Shown: one piece after another, positions 46,801 through 58,833 of the stretch
Layout of the letters: each line of letters begins with the position of its first letter
How positions within the stretch are numbered: position 1 is the first letter of the stretch
From: Siphonodentalium dalli
Taxonomy: Eukaryota > Mollusca > Scaphopoda > Gadilida > Siphonodentaliidae
DNA length: 64,000 bases
Assembly: GCA_032622095.1 (NCBI GenBank)
Contig: CP136066.1
Location: forward strand, 112,115,319 to 112,179,318
Direction: 5' to 3'
Translations under genes and position numbers: made by a program
Notes under the pieces: generated by a model
The model's input: the letters and a program-made list of their open reading frames with translations, nothing else
The model's database searches: none
What the model was told of the DNA's origin: nothing

Positions 46801-49800
46801 CTTACAAGGTGAAATATTGTTAGGACAATGTATTCTCTTATATATGCGCGGCTCCCTATAAGAGAATGCATTGGCACAGGGTTTTTGCAAAATTTCAGGA
46901 AGCTCCAGCGATGGAAGGGTTAAATAACTACTCTGTTTACAGGTCGGCACAACATTGAACTATGTGTGCAAACAGATACTGAACAGAGGTTTCACTAGAG
47001 CTGACAAGATACATGATGTTTTATCCAAAAAAGTGAAGACTCAGTTACCCCGTCGAGAATCGGAGAGGCGGAACCACCATTTAGCTAGACATGTGGACAT
47101 TCTCTCTTCAATAGAAACCAGGCTGTCACTTATGAACATGACCTATATGAAATACCTGGAATCAGGCCAGTGTTGCTTTATCCCCGGAAAGGTAGCTATA
47201 TATATAAAAACTTTTCTATATTTTATTATACCCCCACTTTCGAAGAAAATGGGGGGTATACTGGATTGATTGCGTCTTTCCGTCACGCTTTCTCCGTCCG
47301 TTTGTCCGTCCGTCCGTCCGACCTCATAACTCGAACAACTATGAACCGATATCAATAATTTTTTGTATGCAATCTCCTTAGGACGGTCTCTCCGCATGAT
47401 GCTAATTGCGGTTACGCCTCTTTTTCGACTTAGAAAATTCTGTCCGACTTAATAACTTTAACAAATATGAACCGATTTCAAAATTTTTTGGTATACATGC
47501 TTCTCACAATACCCTCTCTACATGATGCGGCTAGGGATTGGCTCAGACTGTTTTTCGTAATATTACACCTCATTTTCTGACTTAATAACTTTAACAAATA
47601 TGAACCGATTTGAATAATTTTTTCTGTACAAGCTTCTTGTGACACCATATCGATATTATTAGTCCGAATTTTTCTTTAAAGTTAAAAATCTTTTTGGTTG
47701 AGTTTACGAATAATGCGGGTTGAATTTGCCACGGTGGGGGTATGCTAGCACTCGAGTGCACACCTCTTGTTGTTATTGTACCCAAATGTTCATTGGACAT
47801 TGAAAATATTGATAACATTTATAAAATGTTTGTTCATCTCGTTGGTACATGTAGGTTTCTGTTATAACTTGGAAATTTGTTGATTAACATGGATATAATG
47901 AATAGAGTTAAACAACTAAGTTGGGATATTATGTATCTATGGATGACAACTCCAAGCAAAACTAGGGCTGCCACGATTATTGATTTTTATAATCGATTAT
48001 CAGCCAACCATAATCAACGATTATCGATAAATCGTACATATAATGACTGCAATATAAGACTTTTCAAAATGTATCTGTTAAGGCGAGTTATAATTCAACT
48101 GACTGCTGTTTGTTTCGGCATCTATTATTGTCAGGCCAATAAATTCACAACAGAAAATTGTTACTTTGAGTTACGAATAAGATGTCGGAAATCGGAATAA
48201 ACAGATGGCGACCAGTGGGAAAATATTAAAATGAAGTATAGTGTAATGATGTGTTAATAAGGTACAGATGCGATTGGGCCATCTAGGGTATAATTGACCT
48301 TTAACCCTTATACCGGACTCCCGCGTTAATCTGCTAGATCAAACTTTCACACCTACAACCTGCAGGGACAGTGAGATCAGCCCAAATTGGCTGGAGGCCA
48401 CAATGTGTATACAGCTCAATCACATAAGCAATAGTCCACACCAAGACAATTAACACAGGTATAGGTGACAATAAGTTACTACTGCTCCTTGCAGTGACAC
48501 ACACATGTTAAGATGGCTTCATAGTGGCAGTGTTGGTAACATTTGATGTTTGTAAAAAAATATGACCGTGAACTTGTGCTGAGACAACTACCCTTTATGT
48601 GGAGCTACTAATAATAAGCTGACCAACATGTTGACCAACAAATGGAAGGTGGGGAATTGTCCGGGTGGGGAAATGTCCCTTTTGTTAAAATACTGGAAAT
48701 ACTGTTTATTTATGCCAAGCAATGACCAATCCAAGTTAATCTTCAACAGCGCGGCCAAAAAGCACAATATATACTGTTATGCAATAATACCGATTATTCA
48801 ATTACCAAACTGGTAATTGATTATCCACTTTATCAATGTTCAGTTAATCGATTATCCGATTAATCTTGGCAGCCCTAAGAAAAACCAGGCTGTTTTATAC
48901 TATGATTTTGGGTGTTACTGCTAAAATGCTATTTAACCCAGTTGCCTCAATAATGAAAGTATCCCATGTCAATTGAGTATACTTAATTTCACCTGTTGTA
49001 CAGTAATGCCCTAAATAATCGACTCCTTAACCACAAGCAGAATTATGGGTAATTTTTAAGGATTTAGTCGGAAATATGGCTTGTTGCCATTCATCGGAAA
49101 GCTCTCACTGAGCCTTGTGTGTTGTATAGTTCCAGACATGTTCAAAGAGCAACGCTCGGCATGTTTCGGAGATGTATATATAACATGCTAGTGTATGATG
49201 CTACTGTGTCATATCTGCTATATACATTTTAAATTTTAGTTGTTGTGATTTGACAGGTTTGAACATTTGAACTCATTAATAATATATAGATTATTTTAGC
49301 AATATTGCATTTATTCCAATATAGAACTTATTGACTGCAGTCGGAAGCTCGTGTGTTATAAGGCAACACACACATGTGAATGGAATTAACGCAGACAACT
49401 GATCATGTCATCGCATACTGACCAATGCAATGCAGATACATCTAACTATCTTTCCATTGCAGGTGTTGGACGAATTATATCGCCTGTTGCGTCATGTTGA
49501 TGCTTATTCTGTGCTACCGCGACCACACGAGTTCTTGATGGAGTTACGAGATATATCATCAATGGCAATGGAACACTTTGAGGAAGTGATCGTTCCGCGG
49601 TTGGTTAAGAAGAGCCAGGAATCATCACAGTGTGGAAACTCGTTCCTTGATGGCTCCATCTTTGCATCTCCTTCGACATCAAAACGACCCGTTAGTTTGA
49701 GTCCAGCAGGTGAATTCCCTATGTAACCTTATTTAACCCTTTGATTACTAAATGAATTCCGATACAGTTATAAAATTATTCACTTATAAAAGTACAGCAT

Positions 49801-52800
49801 TCTGGTTCACCGAAGAATCTACTCTGTTTTGGTTTCTTAAAAAATCAATGACCGCGACCAACCGGGCAGGTTATGAAGAACCGAACTTCAAGTTTTGTTG
49901 GGAGTCTTGTTACAACGAGAATCTCTTTGACTATTCTTCATTGAATTACATGTAGGGTAATCTTGGCGCTAATCTCTTCTTGTACTCAATAACAATGTGT
50001 CTCATTCTCATCTTGCAAATTCTCCTGTTGTATCAACAAAATCATATTTCCGATGTCATTGAACGTTATACAGTGTGATGTAAGGGGCCAACACGTGAGG
50101 CTTATGTGCCTGGCATAAAGTCAAACAACTAGTTATCAATTCAGTTCTCACATATGTTTTATTTTGTCTCACTCGCAAGTTTTATTTTCAGACCATTTAA
50201 TAAATGTACTGTATGCATCGAACTGCAAAGTATTCTGTCTCACGGAAAAACTGTGGATAATTATATCCCAATGACCAAAGGAAATGGTGGGTATACCGGA
50301 TCACATGTGTCTGATCCTCTGTCCATCTGACAGTCCTTATGGCCGAGCATATATCTCAACAACAGGTTGTTGGATCTCAATGAAAGTTGATATGGAGGTA
50401 TGATGACATCTAGAGGAGTACTCAATCATTGTTTTTCATAAATTAATTGACTGGTAATCCGGTCAAATAAATTGTATGATAAACAGTACAGTGCCCCTTG
50501 CACATTATCGAAACCACTGCGCATGTGGAACTTCCTGTTTCAAATCACCAAGGGAACACTTCGACGTTCATAGTCAGTTGTCATCAATTTTTGTACCCAG
50601 CTTGCCAGACATAAGTTTCAAAGAAAAAATGCTAACTTAGATTTATTTGTCATTTTATATAATTATGTTTATCTTGCCATTTAAAAAATAGTTTTCAAGA
50701 AAACAAAATAATACCAATTTGAAGAAATTAAAAATTATAATGCATGAAATTGGAGGTAAGTTATTCCAAAAGTATGTGTTACTTGTGATCCCACAGTGTA
50801 TTGCAATAATTGCCAACCAATGTTTACTGTTTGTGTGGGAGAAGACTAAGGACACGCCATATATGATGGAATTAAATTTTTTTTCGCATTCGATATAACG
50901 AACCTAATCGGTGGTATGTTTAGCAATGTTGATTGGATTTTAACCAAAATCAACTGAAACTATTAAGTTTTTTATGAATTTTATTTTGAATGGATCGACA
51001 ATGTTTTTTCCTTCCATGAATGAATGAATGAACAGCTGATTCAGTTTTTCTTGCGAATAACTGTGAAATGTCCATTTTTTTATCTCTTTGATGACGGGAG
51101 CTGCGCTGGTGCAACATTAAAGATCATTTGCCAGTGCATTCTCTTATATATGTGAGTCTGTCACAGGGAGCCTAGCATATATAAGACAATGCACTGGCTT
51201 ACAAGGTCAAGGTGAATATTGTTCGGTCAATGTATTTAGAGGTTATTACTTGGTTAGTTTGATATCGCCCCGAGGTAACTACGGTCTCAGGCTGATGTGA
51301 AGTTACCGAGGGCTGATATGTCTCATGCGATATCAAGCTAACCAAGTAATAACCTCGTTATTAATTAGATCAACTATATGGCAATACCATCAGAATCAAT
51401 TCCAATGTCATCGGTATAAACATAAGATTGAATGAACAACAGGTTGAATATAATCGCAATAACTAAATTTGCATCTTAAATATGATATTGACGAGTTGTA
51501 AATTTACATGTGACCACACACATTATATGGCCAAGTAGATATTCACGATTTACATTGAAATTATGGAGTAAATACCAGTTCGAAATCGCATGAAAGACTC
51601 CATGATATGCCATGACTTCAAGACCATTATGAAATTGTCTTTATATATCGGCCTATCACTGTGACTGCGTCCCCCGAATGTATGTTAAATCGCTTGGTGA
51701 CGTCACAACTGATATCAGCCAAGTTTAGTGGGTTATCAGCCAAGTTTGGAGTGATATCCGCCCAGGTCGATAATAGGTCCCTCAAGGCAAAAATGTGATA
51801 TCTAATTAATAATGTCGCAATTATATGCGTGGCTTCCTATGGTAGACTCGCATATATAAGTGAATGCATTAGCACAGGGTTTTTGCAAAATTTCAGAAAG
51901 CTCCAGTCATGGAAGGATTAATCCAGTGAAAAACCCAAAAATGAGTCAAATTCAGAAAAATAAACCCAATGAAAATGAAAAACACACAGCTTTGGCAATT
52001 TGGACATATATGGTGGTTGGTGGAATTTATTCATTAAGCTGGACTCACAAGTTTGTGTTGAGTAGATTAACAAGTTCATAAGATGACATTAACTTGTCTT
52101 GTGGCAACCTCAACTGTTCAAGTTGTGCCATATATTGGTGATTCTTACCAACAATTGGCAATTTGTTAGGATTTCTCAAATGTGTACCAACTTGGTAGAT
52201 TATTCAGTTGACACTGATCTGGTGATCCGATGATTAGAGCCAAAGCAAAGCAAAATGAGTTGACATCAGAGGATTGATGTGACATGAACAATTTCATATC
52301 ACAAAAAACTTTAAAATCGACCGACTCTACATTAAATCATTCTGGATGTTCCCCTGGTACTTTGTATCATACTTGATGATAGGTGCCTATATATAGTATA
52401 TATTGGTTTCATAAATCCATATTCAAGCAATGGGGATAAAATTCTTTCAATATAAGTGGTGCTAAAGCTAAAATAATTATGCTTATTTCTGGCTTTTTGC
52501 TGAAACAAACTAACGAGGGCCTTACCACTTACCAAAATTGTTATAACAACCAAAAATCTACTCTTTTGTCGAAACCGAAACAGGAACTGACTAAAATTCC
52601 ATAACCGGAATGCTCTATATACAAATATATAAAAGTATACAATGTAATGGCTTACAAGTATTCTACGTTTGTGTAATGTTGATCTGATTGAAGCAGGCGA
52701 GTGACAGGGAAAGCCAGTAAAAAGAGAAACTATGAATGACTTGAATTTTATTAGGGGATGTGAGTGTTATATGTAGCTTGCATCATATTTTTTAGATAGA

Positions 52801-53867
52801 TAAGTCATTTGTGACCCTAAATTTAGTTATACTTGTAGTTATATTTGTGGTAGGAATGTGACAATGGTATTATCAGATGTATAAAATATAGCAATGCGAT
52901 ACTGAGTGCTGACTAAATAACCATAATGTGTATTTTTCAGGCACTAATTTTATTGGATACTGTGAGAATGGGAAAGTTAGATTGAAACCTACAGGAAGTG
53001 ATGGATTTGGTGAGTCAATACATACTTACACAGGATATTTCGGGCCATACTCGTTGGCATAATGCAAAAAACTGTGTTTTCTTTTATTATTTGCGCGCAA
53101 CATTCATATAAAATGCAACTGGAGGATAAAAAATTTACCCTGACTTCAATATATCTTCCCGAAGCTTATGAAGGACGCATAAAATTATTTCACATATTTA
53201 TGGACCTATTTCTAACCCCCGGGAACCGAGCAGGAAGCGAGAATTACTAGGTATAATTGATATAGAACGAACATTCTTAATTAAAATTAATTGTCTTGGT
53301 TTATATGATACACAGATCAGATTTAATTTTGAAGCTTTGCAGGGAACTAGTCAATTTCAAAACTGTCAACATTGCTCAGTGAAATTTGATGTTATTCTTG
53401 TTCTAGAAAACACACCACGGGCAAGACCCACTGGATATCAACACATGCCCATCATGTTTCAAAAGTCACCCATGTCTCCAATAAACTCTCAAATACAGAA
53501 AGACTTGGTTGAGCTTAAACAACTCCTGAATGAGCAGAAGAAGAAAATGGTTGAGCAGACGCACATTATAAATCAACAAAATAACAAAATAAAAAATCTC
53601 GAGCAAAAATGTGTGAAGTACGACAATGTGATAGGAAAGTTGTGGGAGTCAGTTCATCCCGAATCTTCTGTGGAACTACATTCGGGTTCATCAAGAAGGA
53701 CATCAAGAAGCAGCTCACAGGCTGACACTGCTGGGTGTAGTCGATTCGCAAAATATGCTAGTGAGTCTGTCCCCACCACTGATAGCAAAGCTTCTTCTCG
53801 GAAGAAAAGAAATGCAGAAGCACCTATCGAGAGGAAAGAAAAGGCCAAGAAACGCAAGGCGCAGTGA
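43713..53867 (+). CDS. FBXO28: F-box only protein 28, complete five-exon gene
   Basis: FBXO28 is a nuclear substrate receptor of SCF (SKP1-CUL1-F-box) ubiquitin ligases; in mammals it acts on MYC. Exons: 43713-43841, 46943-47191, 49463-49709, 52941-53009, 53407-53867. All have GT-AG introns and compatible phases (0, 0, 1, 1), giving 384 residues against 368 in human. Landmarks are an F-box from about residue 18 (MPREIIERILSLL, AELRLV), LPRRESERRNHHLARH, LSLMNMTYMKYLES, CCFIPGK, ELRDISSMAMEHFEE, a coiled coil near residues 262-300 rich in Q, N, K and E, and a basic nuclear-localisation-like tail (SRKKRNAE, EKAKKRKAQ). These blocks match vertebrate FBXO28 in order. Start ATG has context AAAATGG. 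Introns 1-3 are full of mobile elements. A poly(A) signal follows at 53951. Confidence 0.93.
43961..44405. mobile_element. TTA-flanked MITE (PIF/Harbinger-like), FBXO28 intron 1
   Basis: TTA|GTGTACATTCAGACGACC at the left and GGTCATCTGAAGTTACAC|TTA at the right. The 3-bp TTA duplication and about 40 bp of paired ends (CCACGATAATATCGTAAGTG) fit Harbinger-type MITEs. Confidence 0.8.
45004..46074. mobile_element. element with GTACTCTCTCCTGCC ends, FBXO28 intron 1
   Basis: GTACTCTCTCCTGCCAAATAA at the left mirrors TTATTAGGCAGGGGAGAGTAC at the right. CATCACTATTATTTGG-like repeats occur twice inside the left end and four times inside the right. About 1.07 kb; no target duplication was clear. Confidence 0.72.
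46554..46923. mobile_element. TTAA-type MITE copy 3, abutting FBXO28 exon 2
   Basis: TAACCCTTTTATGATGGGAG at the left and GCGATGGAAGGGTTAA at the right, with internal TATATGCGAG hairpin. Its right end is 19 bases before exon 2. Confidence 0.78.
46943..47191 (+). CDS. FBXO28: FBXO28 exon 2
   Basis: 249 bases, phase 0 on both sides. It runs VGTTLNYVCKQILNRGF..., LPRRESERRNHHLARH, DILSSIETRLSLMNMTYMKY, CCFIPGK. Acceptor TTTACAG; donor AAAG|GTAGCT. This is the most conserved exon. Confidence 0.95.
47223..47771 (+). mobile_element. element with TATACCCCC hairpin and GTCCGTCC run, FBXO28 intron 2
   Basis: Starts with the hairpin TATACCCCCACTTTCG / AAATGGGGGGTATA, then GTCCGTCCGTCCGTCC, then three ~127-bp units with AATATGAACCGATTTCAA, and ends CACCTCTTGTT. 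A second copy is at 62,787-63,435. Confidence 0.78.
47963..48877. mobile_element. hAT-like element, FBXO28 intron 2
   Basis: Ends TAGGGCTGCCACGATTA and TTAATCTTGGCAGCCCTA; flanks AGCAAAAC and AGAAAAAC match at seven of eight bases as an aged target duplication. Subterminal AATCGATTATC repeats on both sides. Confidence 0.85.
49001..49082 (+). mobile_element. TA-flanked MITE, half copy
   Basis: CAGTAATGCCCTAAATAATC to ATTTAGTCGGAAATATGGC, the left half of the 13,061 family; the right arm is missing. Confidence 0.75.
49463..49709 (+). CDS. FBXO28: FBXO28 exon 3
   Basis: 247 bases starting VLDELYRLLRHVD and containing ELRDISSMAMEHFEEVIVP, the second conserved FBXO28 block, then a Ser-rich linker. 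Acceptor CCATTGCAG; donor GCAG|GTGAAT, phase 1 out. Confidence 0.93.
49710..51081. other. FBXO28 intron 3, left part
   Basis: No other gene seen. GGTGGGTATACCGGATCACA near 50,287 is a degraded relative of the 47.2 kb hairpin element. Confidence 0.5.
51082..51921. mobile_element. TTAA-type MITE copy 4 with a nested hairpin element
   Basis: CTTTGATGACGGGAGCTGCG at the left and CCAGTCATGGAAGGATTAA at the right. Within it AGGTTATTACTTGGTTAG (51,240) faces its perfect complement at 51,338-51,355, part of a further insertion. Confidence 0.7.
51922..52940. other. FBXO28 intron 3, right part
   Basis: No element ends or other gene recognised. Confidence 0.5.
52941..53009 (+). CDS. FBXO28: FBXO28 exon 4, symmetric cassette
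   Basis: 69 bases with a strong acceptor (GTATTTTTCAG) and perfect donor (TTTG|GTGAGT), phase 1 in and out. It reads TNFIGYCENGKVRLKPTGSD. There is no recognised homology; skipping it keeps the frame, so it may be alternatively spliced. Confidence 0.65.
53407..53867 (+). CDS. FBXO28: FBXO28 exon 5 (coiled coil, basic tail, stop)
   Basis: The acceptor was chosen at TTATTCTTGTTCTAG because it has the best pyrimidine tract and fits phase 1. An upstream AG at 53341 would give a stop in the second full codon. It encodes ENTPRARPTGYQ, SP-rich sites (SPMSPINS), DLVELKQLLNEQKKKMVEQ with THIINQQNNKIKNLEQK (matches the human EQTQIIGEQNARLAELE coil), a Ser-rich stretch and the basic end EKAKKRKAQ. Confidence 0.88.
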
Positions 53868-53935
53868 TTTTATATGCTGTGATTGAAAGAAAGGGCCAAT
53901 AGATGCAAGGCGCAGTGATTCGGTATGGAGTGATT
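53834..53935 (+). repeat. 51-bp tandem duplication over the FBXO28 stop codon
   Basis: GCAAGGCGCAGTGATT occurs at 53854 and again at 53905, and flanking bases also match (GAAAGAAAAGGCCAA and GAAAGAAAGGGCCAA). The first copy carries the last codons and TGA; the second is in the 3' UTR and has diverged. Confidence 0.75.
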
Positions 53936-53950
53936 GTTCCATGAATGGTG

Positions 53951-53956
53951 AATAAA
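53951..53956 (+). promoter_or_regulatory. FBXO28 poly(A) signal
   Basis: AATAAA lies 84 bases after the stop codon, followed by GTGTGTG about 15 bases later, a normal arrangement for cleavage near 53,970. Confidence 0.6.
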
Positions 53957-54216
53957 TAGATAGAATGACACAAGTGTGTGAACTGGTTAATGTTATTGCA
54001 CAAGTTCGTAGTGATGTCATGGTAGAACGAGAACTGTAGATTCAAGTTGTACCACTCAGCATGACCAACAATTGTAAGAAAGTTAACATGTTCACACCAC
54101 TTTGTAGTACATACAGCGAGCTAATTACATGCATTGGTCAGTGATCGCTTTATTATACCATTGTTTAAGTGAGATGTAATCACTACTGCCCAATTGAGAG
54201 GGCTAACAGGGATGTA

Positions 54217-54370
54217 CAGTAATGCTCTAAATAATAGACTCCTTAACCACAGCAGAATTATGGGTAACTTTTCAGGATTTAGTCGGATTTAGCCATATTT
54301 CCGACTAAATCCTGAAAAGTTACCCATAATTCTGCCGTGGTTATGGAGTCGATTATTTAGGGCATTACTG
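54217..54370. mobile_element. TA-type palindromic MITE, copy 4
   Basis: CAGTAATGCTCTAAATAATA to GGGCATTACTG, arms nearly fully paired; TA on the left, CA on the right. Confidence 0.82.
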
Positions 54371-55192
54371 CATGTTTTTGCTCAAAAAGTGGGTACTGGG
54401 CTTACTCACGAGGACCCCCCTGTGCAAAAAAAATCAGTTATACTAATAAGATAAAATCACATGATAATAACCAGAAACAGTGATAGTCAGATACATTTGG
54501 GATCAATTTTAGTAAGGTTGTAAATTTTGGGATTAATTTGTAAAACAATAGGGTTGTATGATGAGTAAACAAGTTAATTTAGTTACTCTAATGATTATTA
54601 ATCAAGCTAATTCTTATAAAAACACAAGTGAGATGCAAGTGAACATACATCACTCTTCTGCATTATCAAAGGATCCTACAAAAACACCAACTCATTACTC
54701 CACATCCCATTGGATTTACTCTGATATAGGTGTGAACAATAAGTGTCATATCCTTTGATTTTATTGATTTGATACCTCTTTTATTGATCCAACAACTGAA
54801 ATAGAATAAGATGTGTATAATTCACAACAATATTAACCCAAGTGTATACTATTATACATCTTTATTTTAAGAAAAACAACTAGATAAATTAGTTTTTTTA
54901 AAACAGATGTGCTTGAGTATCTTCTCTTATTATACAGGATAGAAAGACATGATTACAATTATTTACCTTCCAAATGCTCAAAAATGGAGGTGGGCTTATC
55001 TACAAGGACCACCCCATGTTTTATTTAGGGTAAAAAACCCAGACTGGGCTTATCCTCGAGGATGGGCTTACTGACGGGTGCATACAGTACATTTCCTCAT
55101 TATCATAAATGTGAAGACTTACAATTACATTTGACATCTTCATCGAGAATGTAATCTGTCTGTATCGTCGAAGGACAAGACAGCCATTTTTA
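54371..55192. other. intergenic, no gene recognised
   Basis: GGGCTTACTCACGAGGACC (54,397) and related GGGCTTATC-type phrases near 54,995-55,060 suggest fragments of one repeat. Confidence 0.4.
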
Positions 55193-55672
55193 TTAAAGGC
55201 CCACTTAATTTTCGAGTCACTGATTATTTTTTTTTATAATTCCTTGATATACGGTTTTAATAACAATCTTTGCCTTAAAATATGATTAAAATACTATAAT
55301 TCAACTCCATTTGAAACATCTATGTCTCAGAAGATGCCCATAGAGAAATAGAAAACAGCTGAAATCATAGAAAGATTACCCCGTTTTGGATATCAGAATG
55401 AACAGAATTCAAACAGAATTCAATGAAAGGGGAATGACTCTATCTTTAAGATTTAAGAGTTATTCCCCCTCGATTGAAAATAATACAATTTGAACTACAA
55501 TCCAGATGAAAAAACAAGTCAGTAACTCAACAAAAACAACATGTTCACAGTTTATTATACTGGATAAGTTGATAATACAATGAATTGGAGCTTCCTCTTT
55601 CAAATGGTATATAATATGGCATATATTTTATATAATGTGATCTGGGGGTTCGAAAATTAAGTGGACCTTTAA
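55193..55672. mobile_element. TTAA-flanked MITE (TTAAAGGCCCACTTAA type)
   Basis: TTAAAGGCCCACTTAATTTT mirrors AAAATTAAGTGGACCTTTAA, 480 bp, TTAA on both sides. Confidence 0.82.
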
Positions 55673-58037
55673 ATGTTTTCAAACCTGCATTTTTCTGTAT
55701 TTAGCAAAAATAAACTGATGGGTGTGCAATAATATTGTAATATTAATATTATAGACTGGTTGCCAGTTTGTCCAATTACTTAGAATAACTGTTTAATTAC
55801 ATGTCAGGAGACATAGCAAATATAAACAGATAGAACAGGAGTATTCGAATGTCCTCCAATATCACCAAAAAAAAAGTGAATATTGAGTGTTTGATAATTA
55901 TAGAATTGTATGTGTGTATTGGATGAGTGGAATTTGAATGTTACAATAAATCTTGATCTTGACGCTCTCAATTTTGTACCTAAATGTGTTAATTTCCTCT
56001 GCACACATACAGGTACATGTAGCTCTATGCTAGGGTCCTGTGAATACTCTATTTGTATCAATTGATATATTTGTTGATATATTGATGGAGAACAAAAAAG
56101 AATACATGGAGTTATCGTTTTAATATTTTCAAACATTTTTGAATCAAAATTCAAGTAAGATATTGGGATCAATTCATATTTGAGATATTCACAGGACCCT
56201 GTTCCTTGCATATGCTTTAAGTTCCTTTATTTTATTTTTTTCATTTTGCATTGCTGCTTAAAACATATTTTGTAGTTACATTTGTATATGCAATGCTGTG
56301 ATATTTATAGTAATGACATCAATGGGGGTGGGAGTGCAAATTTTCAGTAGTTAAGTAGCATTCAGACGCCTGCTATGCATTGATCTGTTGCGACCACATG
56401 ATCCATTGTCAGTGTTAAATCGTTCACACAGGTGTGTTAGGTTATAAGTTATTACGCAGAGCTTCCGCTTGTAGCTGGTAAGTTTGATATTGGAATAAAT
56501 CAATCTATGTGTTATAATATAAAGTTATTATAAAATGTTGTGTTCAGTATGTGTTTTTCTTGTACGAGTCCAGGTTGTGTGCGTGTTGTGCATGTCTCGT
56601 CCAATATGACTTTTCACCACAACCTGCACCAGTACAAGAAAACACATACTGTACACAACATTGTATAATGACATTTTTATTATCCATCTGTATGTTTATC
56701 CAAATTTTGGGAATTATTTGTGGTTATTTTTGGTATTTGTTGGCACTTGATTCTCTATAAAAGCCTGTATTTTATCATCGCGCGTATCACAGTTTCACCG
56801 ATTCATTTGGCGAATAGAGTTACTTCGTGACGTCACGGAGTCTCGATAAAAAAGTCATATTCGACTCGATTGAGTTCAATATGACTTTTGGGAGTCCAAT
56901 ATGACTTTTTCCCGGCTTATCATGTGATGGCTTTTGCCCAATCAGAAATAGTGTTAGTTAAGGAATGGATAATAAATGAATTATACGATAATGTCAAACT
57001 TGTCGAACCCCAACAACTAAATATATCAAATTTCCTTCGCTTCACAGACAGCCACATACTTTATCCATTGAAAACAAGAGACGTCATGATGCACTCGCTT
57101 AGTTACCATATAAGGTATGCATTACATTGGAAATTGAATCTATCTGTTGCATGCATAAATGGATACCACATAGCAGCCGTCTAAGCACCTTACTGTTATC
57201 GTCTGTATTCCAATTTCAGTGCAACAGACTCTTCTGAACACTCCTTTAGAAACATCAGGCTAGAAAATAGCTTGAGATGTTCAGCCAATAGTTAAGTGAA
57301 AAGCACGTGGGTTTAGACTTGGAGTTGAACATGTTCTAACATTCAATTCACAACACTAATGTTTGAAAATATCTGACACCTTTCTGATCATATCTATCAG
57401 AAAATTCTTACCCAGTGGGGGAGAGGGTGCGATTGAAATTGTCGAGAGTTGTGAATAGTTTAGTCTTGTACAGGGGAGAGGTGATGCTTTTTGGAAATTA
57501 AAAGTTGCAAATCCATCAGAATGATAAATAGAAATGGCTCTTGAAATGCAACTTTATATAATAATAAACATTCACAATAGTAACACAGTAGAGCTTCTAA
57601 AACCAGAGTTACATAATTTCATGGATTGGATTTTGTGAATGAAAATAGCAGATAAACCAGTTGAGTGTGCGTTCAATTGAACTTTATGACAATGTTTATT
57701 CCAGGATAGATAATAAAGAACTGAAAGTAATTTTATATTTGAATACTTCATTTCCAAATGAATATTCAAACATTCAAGTAATTTTTTCAGCACTGATCCT
57801 TGCTAAAGTTTTAGCTACAACAGGGGTTGGACTAGCAAAAATTATTTATTTTGAATGGGTTGATGAAAGGAATTCCATTCCATGAATGTTTAAAAATGTG
57901 CTTGAGACTTTCACTTGTTCATTCTTAGAGTATGTTTTTCACATGTACCAAGAATCACATGTTTTTGTCAGATAATATATATGGCAATTTTGTTTTTAAT
58001 ATTGAACATTTAGCCTAGCATGCATCCATTCTAGGTC
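55673..58037. other. intergenic; foldback at 56,535-56,665
   Basis: GTTGTGTTCAGTATGTGTTT and CAAGAAAACACATACTG face each other with a short spacer and further pairing at CAGGTTGTG / CACAACCTG. Open frames in the rest have no recognised motif. Confidence 0.5.
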
Positions 58038-58245
58038 TTAACCATTTCATGATGGGAGCTGCACTGGTGCAGCATTATAGATCCTGTGCCAGTGTATTCT
58101 CTTGTATAGGGAGCCTCGCATATATAAGAGAATACACTGACTTACAAGGTCAAGGTAAATATTGTTAGGTAAATGTATTCTCTTATATATGCGAGGCTCC
58201 ATTTAGGAGCAAAATTTCAGGAAGCTCCTGTCATGGAAGGGTTAA
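58038..58245. mobile_element. TTAA-flanked MITE copy 5
   Basis: TTAACCATTTCATGATGGGA and CCTGTCATGGAAGGGTTAA with internal TATATAAGAGAATAC hairpin. Confidence 0.78.
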
Positions 58246-58833
58246 ATGGGGGACTGTTCACATTAAATCTCCAGTATGTTAGAGATTCATCAGGACTGGC
58301 ACAACCTAAATACAACTATAGTTCAATTACGTTCAATAACTTTATATATAACTATCATAGTAACAGTGAACTGCATTAGCAGAGTCAGCTAATAGACACA
58401 ATGACTACCACAGAGAGTCAGTGAAGTGTAAACTTCTCCATGATCATTTCCACGTGAGTTTGAATCCACCCTGGGTTGCAAAACTTGGTTCGCTGTATCC
58501 ATACGGACCACCTCATATGTGTGAATGCCTTCTGTCTAGTGCAGTGTGCAGATTGCTGGTATACCGATCATGTGTGCGTAACAAACGGTACCATTGGTAA
58601 GAGATCCATGGTGTGGCAATATTGTAAACGAAAATACCTTCAAAGGGACCACAGTGGAAATAAGGCCAGTCCTTTATCATCACGAGTTTCCAGGCCGAAT
58701 AAGCTCAACCACTCAATGTTAAATTGCCAGAGACATCCATTTTCATGTATGTGCAGAAGCTATGGGATCACACCTCCTGATGTACACATTCGTTTTGGGA
58801 TCACGTACCCCGGAATCAATTTGTGCCATTTTA

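Noticed and set aside
53337-53406. Upstream extension of FBXO28 exon 5 using the AG at 53,341
   Set aside because: It would need phase 0 on entry; the preceding exon leaves phase 1, giving an in-frame stop. The acceptor at 53,406 fits phase and has a better pyrimidine tract.
53566-54045. Open frames antisense to FBXO28 exon 5
   Set aside because: Shadows of the real exon and its 3' duplication.
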